A stretch of DNA of 64,000 nt, taken from NCBI RefSeq assembly GCF_008831285.2, contig NC_045141.1, forward strand, positions 9,568,106-9,632,105. The letters are read 5' to 3'. The notes beneath the pieces were generated by a model that saw only the letters and a program-made list of their open reading frames with translations, did no database searches and had not been told where the DNA came from. Source of the stretch: Nymphaea colorata. Lineage: Eukaryota > Streptophyta > Magnoliopsida > Nymphaeales > Nymphaeaceae. Positions 1-12,778 of this stretch are shown here, piece after piece (positions within the stretch are counted from its first letter, which is position 1; every line of letters starts with the position of its first letter). Both the position numbers and the translations under genes were made by a program.

Positions 1-349
1 AAAATTGTTAAGGGAAACGTATTATTTGGTCCTTTTCTATTCGAGGTTTGGATATGAATCCAGATCCATTTGTTTGGTTTGTATATTGTCTTTTTTCATA
101 TGTGCAACCTATCCATCATTAGCAAGAGCATTGTTTTACTTTATTTAATTAGCGTGCAGTCCTATTATAATATAATTAGCCACCATACCTCAACCGATTG
201 AGACATCTAAATGATTGATGCATCCTTCTTCTTTTATGCCGATATTTTCTTGCTGTGATTGTTGGGAGAAATTTAACAAACACATGGCAGAATCATAGAC
301 AACACTTGAAGGAAATAGATATTGCATAATAAGAACCCTAATAAGACAA
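1..349. other. AT-rich flank, no recognised feature
   Basis: I see no coding frame, repeat or splice-like structure that I can support in this stretch. It is AT-rich and ends where the inverted-repeat element at 350-657 begins. Confidence 0.4.
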
Positions 350-657
350 GGAAAAAATTACAAAAAGCTGTCTAACTTTTGACTAAATAAGGAACCACCA
401 GTTAAGTTTTAAAGGTAAAAAATAGGCTATCAAACTTTTGTGAAAACTTTACAAAGAACTGCCTCTGGATGAAAACCATTAAAATTGCAAAATGATATAT
501 TTCTTACTAGAAGAGGTAATTTTTTAAATTATTCCCATACTTTAACCTTCTCCATTAGGGAATTCTCTTAAAAGTTGAGAGATTATTTGTAGATCCTTAA
601 AAGTTAAGGGATGATTTGTTATTTGTTCAAATGATAGGTACTTTTTTGTAATTTCTT
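350..657. mobile_element. MITE-like element with long imperfect inverted ends
   Basis: The left end reads gaaaaaattacaaaaagctg. The reverse complement of the right end reads gaaattacaaaaaagtacc, and both continue into similar AAATAA..TTAA(G/C)TTTTAA segments for roughly 75 bases. Length is about 308 bases with no coding capacity, as expected for a miniature inverted-repeat element. I could not define a clean target-site duplication, so the superfamily is open. The minus-strand reading frame at 542-727 is a by-product of the inverted end and is not a gene. Confidence 0.35.
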
Positions 658-720
658 GAGGAAAAAAAACACAAATTATAGATGGTAACATATCCATAGA
701 TCTGAGGAGAAAGCAACATA

Positions 721-1983
721 ATTGCACATCAAAAAGTAATTGTGAAAAAGAAATGTTTTAAGAAAATAAACAGATTCTTTAATGAATTGATATGTCTACC
801 ATGCCATTATTCACATGCACGAACAATTTTTCAATAAGTTCAACTGCATTGTTAAAAGCACTGGAGACAGACTAGGTGGGCAGTTAAGCCAGAAGCTTAG
901 GCAACAATAGAGTAGGTGCCTTGAACACTCCATAGAGCATATAACACTAAACACCATTGAAGTTTGATAAAGAAAGCATTATGAAGTTGAACAATTATTT
1001 TGCAATTGCTATAGAGGATGCAAAGTCATCTAAGTACCTAAATATCAATCACCAAATCTCTAATTTCAATATCCACAACATAAAAGCTTGGACTGTAAAA
1101 TTACACGTCCAATATTTTACTAAAAAAGGAACAAAAAATCTCAACATAGTAACAACCTCCATAATGATTTTGTTTGTTATAAAACTATCTTCTATACATG
1201 CATATATACATTAATCACAAATTTACAGGTTTTAAATGGCAAGGTTTTTTTCAGATATGATATGGCAAAATCACATGTAACATAAAAAAGAATAAGGAAA
1301 AGAAATGCCTTCTGTTTCTAGAAGAAGCTCCTTCTGTTTCCAAAAGAAAAAAATTGTACCTCAGACAGTAGAAGAAGACCTAACAAAGAGGAAGGAAAAG
1401 AGAAAAAAAAAGTGCAGGCTGCCGAGGAGAAAGAGCAATGCTATGAGTACAAGAGTAAGCATAGGTGCATAGGAGAGCCTTCGTGCCCTAGGTGATGGCA
1501 TAGGCATTTCCACCCAGGTAACAAACCAAGCTTAGGGGCCTAACTATATTTTTAACAACAAAGGGTTCAACATTTGTTCATGGATAGCCTTTGTATGTAT
1601 CAGGGAACGTATCAACAAATCTGTTCCTCTAAAAAGCAACCAAAATACATAAGAAATCATCACTCCCCAACCAAAACACTGTGTTAACAAAAAAAAATAG
1701 AATTAGAATATCTAAGTATTGATTTTGTACAGTCGACAATGGAAAAAAAAGGAATTGAAGCCAAATTTCTTTTCTTGAACACAAAGAGCCACACTCCAAC
1801 TTTGACACTAGAACCTAGAGAGTTTGTGTTTCCTAATGAACTAAACTACTCACCTCAAACCAATCAAGACTGGCCTGTGCCCTTGGAATTGTACATTTCA
1901 CAAAGAACGTGCCACATAAGGGCATAGTCATTAACCTAAGAAGGGATACAAAGAGGGATGTGTGTGTGTGTATACATGGAGAG

Positions 1984-2025
<42 letters not shown>

Positions 2026-2040
2026 TTGTAACACAAAACC
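721..2040. repeat. Segmental repeat copy A (pairs with 5506-6849)
   Basis: This 1.3-kb block is repeated in the same orientation at 5506-6849. Shared landmarks run in the same order: attgcac at the left edge, gaaatgttttaag, caactgcattgttaaaag, gagtaggtgc, tgccctaggtgatggcat, caaccaaa/aacaccgtgtt, a JmjC exon remnant, a GA-rich microsatellite, and atccttgtaacacaaaacc at the right edge. The two copies differ by scattered substitutions and small indels, so the duplication is old. Read on the minus strand, most of the block is the intron that follows the JmjC exon piece at 1854-1925. A (GT)n run and a (GA)n run at 1989-2022 lie near the right edge. Confidence 0.7.
1854..1925 (-). pseudogene. JMJ25/KDM3-like JmjC demethylase exon remnant, copy 1
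   Basis: On the minus strand this piece reads LMWHVLCEMYNSKGTG. A frameshift follows, then SLDWFE, then a GTGAGT donor. It is a decayed version of the VMW...CLDWCE segment seen in copies 2 and 4. That segment is the part of plant KDM3-type (IBM1/JMJ25) H3K9 demethylases just before the catalytic JmjC core. The stop and frameshift mean it is not functional. The identification rests mainly on the better-preserved copies at 2560-2799 and 3737-4320. Confidence 0.5.
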
Positions 2041-2176
2041 ACAAGCATCTTTGAAAAAGAATAAGAGAAAAAAATTTGCATAAAAACAAAGAAAAAAATA
2101 ACATCATTCAGTTCACAAAAAAAAAGAAGCAACTCTGCTTTTGACAATAGAAGAAGAACAAGAAAAGGGAAGAAGT

Positions 2177-2799
2177 AGGTGCCCTAGGTCATGGCATTGG
2201 CTTTTTAAAATGCAGGTCACCTGCGCAACCAGCCTAGTTTTAGGGGTCTAAGTGTATGTTTAATAAATAGAGTTCAACATTCATTCAAGAATAGCCATTA
2301 TGTAGGTTAGTGAACCAATCAACAAACCTTTTCAATGAAAAGGCAACAAAAGTACATAAGCAAGTATCGTCCCCGACCAAAAGTGCTCTGTCAACCAAAA
2401 GAATGTGAAAGAATAAAAGTGAACTGATAATTGAATTCATAGAGCCAACAATAAAAAGAGACTTGAAGTCAATTTGTGATCTTCAACACGAGTAGCCATT
2501 GTCCAACTTTAACACTACAACCTAGCTAGTAGGTACTTCCTTGCCAACTAACTACTCACCCCACACCAATCAAGACAAGTGATAGCCATCACTTTATGGT
2601 GGGTTGTGCCCTTGGAGTTGTGCACTTCATGAGTAGCACACCACATAACCATTGGTTTCCAGCTTAACCCGGATGTCATTTTGAGAACATTTTGTACTAT
2701 AACATGCTCACCCTTCTTCCAGTGCCTCTGGAAATGCTTGAGATTTTCATGACAAAGGCCACTTGCATCAATGCAATACAAATAGTCGTCATGAGAAAA
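2177..2799 (-). pseudogene. JMJ25/KDM3-like JmjC demethylase exon plus intron, copy 2
   Basis: The exon (2560-2799, minus) reads YCIDASGLCHENLKHFQRHW, then GEHVIVQNVL, TSGLSWKPMVMW and CLDWCG, and ends at a GTGAGT donor. This order (YLYCP.., LEHFQ.HW..GEPVIVRNVL, TSGLSWEPMVMWRA, AIDCLDWCE) is characteristic of plant KDM3-type JmjC histone H3K9 demethylases such as JMJ25 and IBM1, from my knowledge of the family. The following intron (2177-2559) resembles the intron of copies 1 and 4. No Fe(II)-binding HxD or distal His segment is present nearby, and the exon abuts a Copia fragment at 2800, so it is a gene relic. It is open over about 77 residues, but no in-frame continuation exists on either side. 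Confidence 0.75.
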
Positions 2800-3480
2800 T
2801 CATATAAGTCATGGATTGGAAAGCTACTATATGTAACCATCACTCGACCAGATATATCCTTTGCTTTGGGAAAACTGAGCCAATTTATGGACAATCTCAG
2901 AAAATCCCATTCGGATGCAACTATGCTACTATTAAAGTTTCTAAAAGGTTTCCTTAGAAAGAGCTTATTATTTAGAAGAAGTTCATCACTCCAGATAGAG
3001 ACTTATTCTGATGCAGATTATGCAGACTCTATTGATGATAGAAAGTCATCTACGAGATTTTGTATCTTTGCTGGAGGCAACTTAGTCTCAAGGAGAAGTA
3101 AAAATGAAGTCGTCGCTCCTCGGTTTAGTGCAGAATCAAACTACCGAGCCATGGCTCAAACTGCCACTAAGATCACTTGGGTGAGAGCCATGCTAGAAGG
3201 CCTTGGAATTCAGATTGAATTGCCTATAAAAATGCAATTTGATAATAAAGCGGCCACCTATATAACCAATAACCAGTTTTCCATGAACAGACTAAGCATA
3301 TCGAGGTGGATTGTCACTATCTTAGGAACTTGGTTCAAGCAGGGATTTTCTTTACTAAATATGTTGCTTCAAAAGATCAAGTTGCAAATAGATTTACCAA
3401 AGCTCTCCCTATATCAGATTTCATGAAATTTTGTAGCAAGATGAGCAAGATAGACATCTATGCTCTAGTTTGAGGGGGAG
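2800..3480 (+). pseudogene. Copia retrotransposon RNase H tail, 5'-truncated
   Basis: One frame (2692-3426) carries the end of a Ty1/Copia polyprotein. It holds TITRPDISFALGKLSQFM, YSDADYADSIDDRKSSTRF, GGNLVSRRSKN and SAESNYRAMAQTA, which are the usual end of reverse transcriptase and the RNase H domain. The DNKAATYI segment follows before the frame degenerates. The last part (ITKALPISDFMKF-like) runs in another frame up to the purine tract tgagggggag at 3471-3480. Everything upstream of this region (gag, protease, integrase, most of RT) is missing. The fusion to the JmjC exon at 2799/2800 makes the long frame chimeric; it is not a real gene. Confidence 0.85.
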
Positions 3481-3734
3481 TGTTGAAAACGTGCTGGTTG
3501 AGGTTTTCTGTATTTTGGAACTTTGTTATTAGGTAGTTCTTTGAATTTTTATTTATTTACTAGACTCTTTCTGTAAGGGGTTAGACATAACCCTAATTAG
3601 ATCTTTTAATCTAGTCGAGGAGGAGGAGCAAGTAAAGATGACTCCCTCCCCTCTCTATCTCTTCTCTCCAGCTTTTCTTGCTTATCTCCTGTCCTATCTT
3701 CTTCGTCGTTACTTGTTTAACCTTAAGAACAACA
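3481..3734 (+). mobile_element. Copia 3' LTR
   Basis: It follows a polypurine tract directly, starts TGTTGAAAACG and ends AGAACAACA, giving the TGTTG...CAACA ends expected of a Copia LTR of 254 bases. It includes a CT-rich segment near 3640-3700. No matching 5' LTR is present in the window, so this is the 3' end of a truncated element. Directly after it lies JmjC exon copy 3. Confidence 0.75.
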
Positions 3735-3736
3735 AA

Positions 3737-4320
3737 TTTATGGTTGGTTGTGCCCTTGGAGCTGTGCACTTCACGAATAGCACACCACATTACCATTCGT
3801 TCCCAGCTTAAACCATATGTCATATTGAGAACATTCTGTACTATCACAGGCTCACCCCTCCTCCAGTGCCACTGGAAATGCTTGAGATTTTTATGACAAA
3901 GGCCACCTGCATCAGGGCAATAGAAATAGTTGTCATGAGAACGATCCCTCTTAGCTACTTTTCTAACTTCTTTCTTCCCATCAGCAGCTTGCTTGACCAC
4001 TTCTCAACATATTCGGCACTGATCAGAAACATCTGGCAGCAGAAATAATCCACTGCTATCATGTATTCTTTAGCTTCTCTTAGTAGCTCAGCGACCTCCT
4101 TTTCAAGGAAAATATGCTTCAACTCCAAAACACACACTGCAACCACCCATTTGCTTTGGAGGACAAGGAAATCCATGGTCAGCCTTCCGTTGAAGTTGTG
4201 GAACCGCAAGATCAACTACGCAAGCGCCAGCACCAACCTCATCAGAACAGGACTTTCTTACATTTGGTTTTTCCTCCTCCAAGAGACGCTCGGAAACAAG
4301 ATTTTATCATGTCCATCAGC
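3737..4320 (-). pseudogene. JMJ25/KDM3-like JmjC demethylase exons, copy 3 (longest)
   Basis: This is the fullest copy. Reading the minus strand from about 4320 downward, I see GFPCPPKQMGGC (family: IPCPP..GGCG), then a frame change, VLELKHIFLEKEVAELLREA (family: LELK.IFPE.WV.EL...AEE), and another frame change near 4000. It continues with SHDNYFYCPDAGGLCHKN, LKHFQWHWRRGEPVIVQNVL and YGLSWERMVMWCAIREV. This is the linker between the RING-like zinc finger and the JmjC domain of KDM3 H3K9 demethylases. At least two frameshifts and the abrupt end at the Copia LTR (3734) make it a pseudogene. The catalytic Fe(II)/2-oxoglutarate segment is absent. Confidence 0.75.
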
Positions 4321-4562
4321 TTCTGAAGATGTATACTTATTGGATGATGTTGTGACACCATCACTAATTAACTGCTGTTCAGGTATTTCTTTGCAACTAT
4401 TTAAACAAAGATCATATTAACATTTTGGGCAGCCTCTACTTAAATCTGCGATAGAAGTATTACAGTTGTCAGTGAAACAAAACCATAAGATGATAAAATG
4501 AGGAATTCAACTGGGATGGGCCGGGCCGGGCCAGGCCAGGCCTACATATACACATACAAATA

Positions 4563-4565
<3 letters not shown>

Positions 4566-4612
<47 letters not shown>
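4566..4612. repeat. (TA)n(CA)n microsatellite
   Basis: Uninterrupted TA repeats pass into CA repeats immediately left of the large palindrome. A GC-rich ggccgggcc repeat at 4517-4542 precedes it. Confidence 0.9.
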
Positions 4613-4632
4613 TAATATATGTACATATACGT

Positions 4633-5088
4633 AATACATTATATATGTTATACAATGTCTATACAAGTGTATATAAGACATATAACATATATGCTATTTA
4701 ACATATGTGTACATAGATATATGTAACATATATACACATATGTATATATATGTACAAATATATACGTAACATATATTATGTAATACGTTATATAATATGT
4801 TCATATATATATGTATACATATATATATTATGCATGTAACACATATAACATGGTATTACATATGTAATACCATGTTATATGTGTTACATGCATAATATAT
4901 ATATGTATACATATATATATGAACATATTATCTAACGTATTACATAATATATGTTACGTATATATTTGTACATATATATACATGTGTATATATGTTACAT
5001 ATATCTATGTACACATATGTTAAATAGCATATATGTTATATGTCTTATATACACTTGTATAGACATTGTATAACATATATAATGTATT
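4633..5088. repeat. 456-bp near-perfect palindrome (foldback element)
   Basis: The two arms, 4633-4861 and 4862-5088, are reverse complements of each other around a centre at 4861/4862, which lies in tggtattaca|tatgtaatacca. Comparing the arms block by block I find one mismatch (ttatataacg versus ttatctaacg) and one 2-base difference (catatgtg versus catgtg). The arms are over 85% A+T and have no coding frame. There is no loop. Such a structure would fold into one long hairpin if transcribed and is normally short-lived in genomes, so the inverted duplication should be young. It could be a foldback/MITE element or a local inverted duplication. I see no convincing target duplication. Confidence 0.9.
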
Positions 5089-5211
5089 TATATTATGTAA
5101 CATATATGTTCAAACATAAATATATATACATATATGCATACATGTATATATAATATGCTATATACACATATAATACATATATGTGCATCAATTCCACAGT
5201 ATAGGCATGAG

Positions 5212-5322
5212 CTAGAACAACAAAGACCGTGTCACCAACTTATGTGGAGCGTGTGGCTTGATTGTCAATGCCTCCATATCCTTCAGTGCTTTTCTAACTG
5301 CTTGAAAAATTAACTTCTTCAC
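5212..5322 (-). other. Possible small exon, unrecognised
   Basis: On the minus strand a pyrimidine-poor CAG acceptor at 5323-5325 precedes an open frame VKKLIFQAVRKALKDMEALT... of 36 residues ending in TAG. It shows amphipathic, coding-like composition, but I do not recognise it. It may be another remnant of the gene broken across this cluster. Support is weak. Confidence 0.15.
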
Positions 5323-5505
5323 CTGGTACAGAAACAACCAAGAAAAATGAACAACAAAACCAAACTAAATGCTACTGAAAATGCAGCAAAGAAAGACAAA
5401 GAAAAATAGAAAGCTGCAACACCATACTTCTAATTTGTCTTCTTTTGCCCTTGGCACTTCAGAAGATATCGAAACTCATTGGTTAAGCGAATGCACTCAT
5501 GAGAG

Positions 5506-6789
5506 ATTGCACACCGAAAAGTAATTATGTTAAAGAAATGTTTTAAGAAGATAAACAATTCTTTAATGACTTGATATGCCTACCATGCCGCCATTCACAT
5601 GCATGAAAAATTTTCAATCAGTTCAACTGCATTGTTAAAAGTATTGGAGATAGAGTAGGTGGGAAGTTAAGCCTGAAGCCTAGGCAACACTAGAGTAGGT
5701 GCATTGAGCAGTCCATAGAGCATACAACACTAAGCACCATTGAAGTTTGACAAAGTAAACTTGATAAAGTTGAACAATTATTTTGCTATTGCTATAAAGG
5801 ATGCAAAGTCATCTAAGTACCTAAATACCAACTACCAAATCTATAATTCTAATATCCAAAGCATAAAGCCTGGACTGTAAAATTATACTTCTAATATTTT
5901 ATTAAAAAAGGGAACAAAAATCCTCAACATAGTAGCAACCTCCATGATGACTCTGTTTGTGAGTCTTGTATACATGCATATATACATTAATACCAGTGTC
6001 ACAAATATTGTATAGAGTCTTTAAACGGCAAGGTTTTTCACAGATATAATATCGGAAAATCACATGCAACTTCAAAAAGAATAAGGAAAAGAAAACCTGC
6101 ATAGAAGAAGAAAAAAAAAGGAAATGCCTTCTATTCATAGAAGAAAAAAATCTACCTTAGGCAGTAGAAGAAGACCTAACAAAGAGGAAAAAAAAGAGAA
6201 AAAAAAAAGCACAGGCTGCTGAGGAGAAAGAGCAAAGCTATGAATACAAGAGCAAGCATAGGTGCATAGGCGAGCCTTGGTGCCCTAGGTGATGGCATAG
6301 GCATTTCCACCCAAGTAACAAACCAAGCTTAGGGGCCTAACTATATTTTTAACAACAAAGGGTTCAGCATTTGTTCATGAATAGCCTTTGTATATATCAG
6401 GGAACGAATCAACAAATCTATTCCACTGAAAAGCAACCAAAGTACATAAGGAATCATCACTTCCGAACCAAAACACCGTGTTAACAAAAAGAATAAAATT
6501 AGAATATCTAAGTATTGATTTTGCACAGCCGACAACAGAAAAAATAGGAACTGAAACAAAATTTATGACCTTGAACATGAAGAGCCAAACTCCAACTTTA
6601 ACACTATAACCTAGAGAGTTTGTATTTCTGAACGAAGTAAACTACTCACCTCAAACCAAACAAGACAATCAATAGCCATCACTTTACAGTGACCTGTGTC
6701 CTTAAAATTGTACATTTCAGGAAGATCACACCACATAACAGCATAGTCATTAACCTAAGAAGGGATGGAGAGACGGATGTGCGCACACA

Positions 6790-6827
<38 letters not shown>

Positions 6828-6849
6828 TGTATCCTTGTAACACAAAACC
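5506..6849. repeat. Segmental repeat copy B (pairs with 721-2040)
   Basis: This is a second copy of the 721-2040 block in the same orientation. It carries the same intron-like sequence, JmjC exon remnant and terminal microsatellite, here (CA)n(GA)n at 6783-6827. See 721-2040 for landmarks. Between the copies lie JmjC copies 2 and 3, the Copia tail and the palindrome. Confidence 0.7.
6650..6745 (-). pseudogene. JMJ25/KDM3-like JmjC demethylase exon remnant, copy 4
   Basis: On the minus strand the frame reads VMWCDLPEMYNFKDTGH, then KVMAIDCLVWFE, then a GTGAGT donor. It matches the PMVMWRAFRE...VKAIDCLDWCE segment of KDM3-type JmjC demethylases. The AIDCL core is better preserved here than in copies 1 and 2. 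The upstream half of the exon (the LKHFQ.HW..GEPVIV part) is missing, so this copy is partial. The intron that follows, down to 5506, is the one shared with copy 1. Confidence 0.6.
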
Positions 6850-6987
6850 TTGCACAGTCTTCTTTTAGTCCAAGGGGCACATATTAATGTGATCAATGAA
6901 GGAAACGATCATGGTAATCCCATTGCGAATGTGACTGTGTGGTCAAATGGAAGTTATGAATAAAACAAATACATATATATCATAACT

Positions 6988-9838
6988 ATGATTTTTACAA
7001 GAACAAAAACAAGAAAATTTGCAAGAAAGGAGGGAATAACAACAGTAGTGGTAACATGGCTAAAGTCTATTACCGCTACACCCAATTTACTTCACAAGGA
7101 GAACTACAATTCCAATGCGCAAGTTTATGCAGCCATAGAAAAGTGTAACTCAGCCACTGATGATGACAAGACATGATATCCAAATTCCTGAGCCAGCCAC
7201 CATGTCACCAACATCTTGAAAGATTTGTCGCTGCACTCTCCATACCATGAATATGAAGGCATCAAGATAGGAGATGATACAGGTTTGAAAATTAAACACA
7301 TTGGTTCTTCTTGTGTGTCAAGAAGATTTAAACTTGATAATATTTTCCATGTTTCTAATATAACCAAGAACTTGCTCTCTGTTTACAAATTGTGTGAATA
7401 ACGATGTTACTTTTGGATTCACACATCAAACTTGCTATGCCAAGGAATTGAGAACAGGGAAAACTCTACTTAAAGGATAAAGGAAGGATTTGTAATAGGA
7501 GAATAAGGAAGTGAACCAAGTTGATGGAGGACCAACACTTGAGTGGCATTGTTGACATGGTCATCCAATGTTTAGGATAGTTGAGTCTGTGTTAGACTCT
7601 ATTAGTGTTTGGTATGATAGACATTATGACCAGTTTATTTGGGAAGATTGTTAGAAGGGGAAGTCACATTGACTCCCCTTCCAAAATAAAAATGGAACCT
7701 AAAAGGATCCATTAGAGGTTGTGTTTTCTAAAATTTGGGGGCCTGCATCCATGCAGATTCCTAATGGGTTTCCTTTTTTGATGGGTTCTCAAAATTTATT
7801 TGGTTATATTGCATGCACAACAATTCAGATGTGTGGAATATTTTTTTCTACATTCAAAAATCATGCCAAAAATTTTACAACAAAGAAAATAAAGTACTTC
7901 CACTTGGATTGGGGAGGTGAGTTTGAAGTTTTTTCAAATTATTTGGAAAATCATGGCATTGAACATACAATATCTTGTCAGCAAACCACAACTAAACAGC
8001 CTTTTTGAATGCAACCATATGGACATCCTAAAAACTAATTTGAGCATGATGTCACATGCAGGTATACCAAGAAAATGTTGGGCATAAGTGTTTAACTCCA
8101 CTGTTTTTCTCATAAAATGTATTCCTAAAAGGGTCTTCAAAAACAAATCTTCAATGAAAATTTTACTAAGTCAAAAACTAGATTACAACTTTTTTAAAGA
8201 TCTATGGATGTGCATGTTTTTGATGTTTGTACGAACATAGAAAGGATAAACTAGACCTCAAAGGCAATCTATGCATGTTCACATGATATGCATCTAAGCA
8301 TCAAGGATATCCATGTTTAAGAATGAAATACTTTAAAATGTTCACATCATGGCATCTTCCTTTTCACGAAAATAGATTTCCATCTTTTGAAATAAAAAAT
8401 ATTGCCTCTCATGATATATTCAAGTGAGCATATTACAGCCTACATGACAATGCTAACAATGTTACACTCCTTCTCATTGCATTTAGCAACATTTGTTCCA
8501 AACAAGAGTGACAATCAGCCAGTTTTACCTAGAATATGCTCACTTGAATATATCATGAGAGGCAATATTTTTTATTTCACTAGATCAGCACAACATCAAA
8601 GGCCGAATGAAATTTCTCAGATGTCACAGCCTAAATCAGTCACAAGTGATGCCATAGCAACCAACTTATACAGCACGTTGAGGCACATGAAGAAATGCCC
8701 TACAAATCGATCGTGGACCCATCCCTCTCATGGAAAAGCAACCAAAAGGTCGAGTGCACAGCATGGTGAAAAGAACCTAACCAGCAGCCTCAGACCTCTA
8801 TGGTCTTAAGCAAGCGTGAGAGCTCACTTAAGTACACACCTTTAATGCCTTGCATTCTGAATTGCCAAAATAGACATGTCGTTGGTCATTTTTGCCAAGG
8901 ATCAAGGCCAAATTTTCATCCTTGTGCACATAGATGACATTAAAGTCACGGGAAACAAAGAAAACAAGTTTTGTGAAACTCATCTATTATCTGAGAGAAA
9001 AATTTGCAGTTAGATACCTCGGCAAGTTACATTACTATCTAGGGGTAGAAGGCAAATAAGTGACAGGCACACTCTTTCTCACTCAACAAAAGTACATCAT
9101 CGATTTGCTCTCAATGTCAAAATGGAAGTAATGAGGCTGGTTGCCACACTAGCATCTGCATCAAGCATAGACTAAGCATCAATCGCTTCCAATATTGCCA
9201 CCTTGTATTGGAACATGGTGGGAGCCTTACAATTTCTCACCTTGACATGGCTAGACATCAGCTTTCCAGTTAACCCATTTTGTTAGTTCAAGCACTCACC
9301 TATGGAAGATCACTGGCTATCTATGAAATAAATTTTAAGATACTTGAAGGTGACAATTCATGATGGAATTCTCATCCGGACTTCCTCAAACTTAACTCTC
9401 TCTGCCTCTGCTGATAGAAGGTTGGTTGGTGGATACGCCATATTCTTGGGACCAGACTTTGTACCCAAGAGCTCGCACAAGCGGTATGCTTTAACTTGGT
9501 CCAATACAAAGCGAGAGATCATGCATTAGTCAACACCACCCTTAGAAGTGTTATGGATGACATATTTATTGAGTGATCTTGGGGTAAAATTGTCACGAAT
9601 CTCAATCATTCAGTGTGACTATTGGAGCAAATGTTTAGCATCTCATCTAGTTTTCCACAACATAACTAAACATGTTGACATCAACCTATTGTTTGTCAGG
9701 GAAAAGTTGGTGAGAAGTTACTTTGAAATCCAACACATCTCTACAAGGGACTATATCATGGATAACTTCACCAAACCCCTTGCAAAAGACAAATACTCTT
9801 ATCTCAAAGGCAAGAACTTCCCATGCTCTTGAGAACAA
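6988..9838 (+). pseudogene. Decayed Copia element (protease to RNase H)
   Basis: Scattered frames give a Copia order. At 7200-7400 is a pre-integrase segment (HHVTNILKDLSLHSPY, IGDDTGLKIKHIGSS, NITKNLLSVYKLC). At 7720-8008 is an integrase remnant (KIKYFHLDWGGEF). Near 8860-9120 are RT remnants (HPCAHR.., QKYIIDLL). At 9540-9832 is the RNase H end (LLFVREKLVRSYFE, HISTRDYIMDNFTKPLAKD). Many stops and frameshifts interrupt it, and large parts of gag and RT are missing. I found no LTRs. A 46-bp perfect inverted repeat with arms at 8388-8433 and 8534-8579 lies inside it. Confidence 0.75.
8388..8579. repeat. 46-bp perfect inverted repeat with 100-bp loop
   Basis: Positions 8388-8433 and 8534-8579 are exact reverse complements. 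They start tgaaataaaaaatattgcct on the left and end aggcaatattttttatttca on the right. The arms and the loop sit inside the decayed Copia element between its integrase and RT remnants. Confidence 0.9.
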
Positions 9839-10316
9839 CCATCCAATGGTCAACCGTGTGAAAAAAAACGAAGATTTGTGCACTAGAAAAGCCTCCAATA
9901 CAATTCAAGGAAAGAAGCTAAGAGACATTGAAATTGGGAGAACCATTGCACCAGAAGTGGCAATCAGCGTGAAAAGTCATAATCCCAGCAAGTCTTGTAT
10001 GTCAAGTAATGAAGTTAACAAAAATGAGAATACAACATCTAAATCTAATGTCATAAAACAAGGTTGTGGTAATGCAATGAAACAGCTGGGATCTATCCTT
10101 TGTACTCCATGAAAGCATAGTGAAACTATTGACAGATAGATCTCTCCATGGATGTAGGCTATTGACTAACCTCATTAAAATCAAGGAATTTATCTGCCTC
10201 TCTTCCACTCATCACTTTTTTCAGATATGTTCATAAGTGTTCATTCTGTGTAACATCCTTATGTGGCTTTCAGATGGCACCAAGATCAACATCGCAGGAT
10301 CCTTCATGGCTACAGA
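9839..10316 (+). other. 3' part of Copia region, unassigned
   Basis: An open frame of 129 residues (9723-10112) continues past the RNase H end without recognisable domains and is rich in N, S and K. It may be read-through into the 3' non-coding part of the element. No clear polypurine tract or LTR ends were found. Confidence 0.3.
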
Positions 10317-10393
10317 CCATGGTATTTAGTAGAATGCTCCATGGGCTGCAACCCATGGTATTTAGTAGAATGCTCCAGGGCCACAGCCCATGG
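10317..10393. repeat. Short tandem repeat, period 35-36
   Basis: CCATGGTATTTAGTAGAATG starts at 10317 and again at 10353, followed by a third partial CCATGG unit at 10388. Confidence 0.85.

Positions 10394-12778
<2,385 letters not shown>

Noticed and set aside
2692-3426. 244-residue frame as a single gene
   Set aside because: It runs from antisense JmjC exon sequence into a Copia RNase H tail, a chance fusion at 2799/2800.
721-6849. A functional JMJ25 gene with several exons
   Set aside because: The same exon recurs instead of successive exons, frames are broken, and the catalytic JmjC core is absent.
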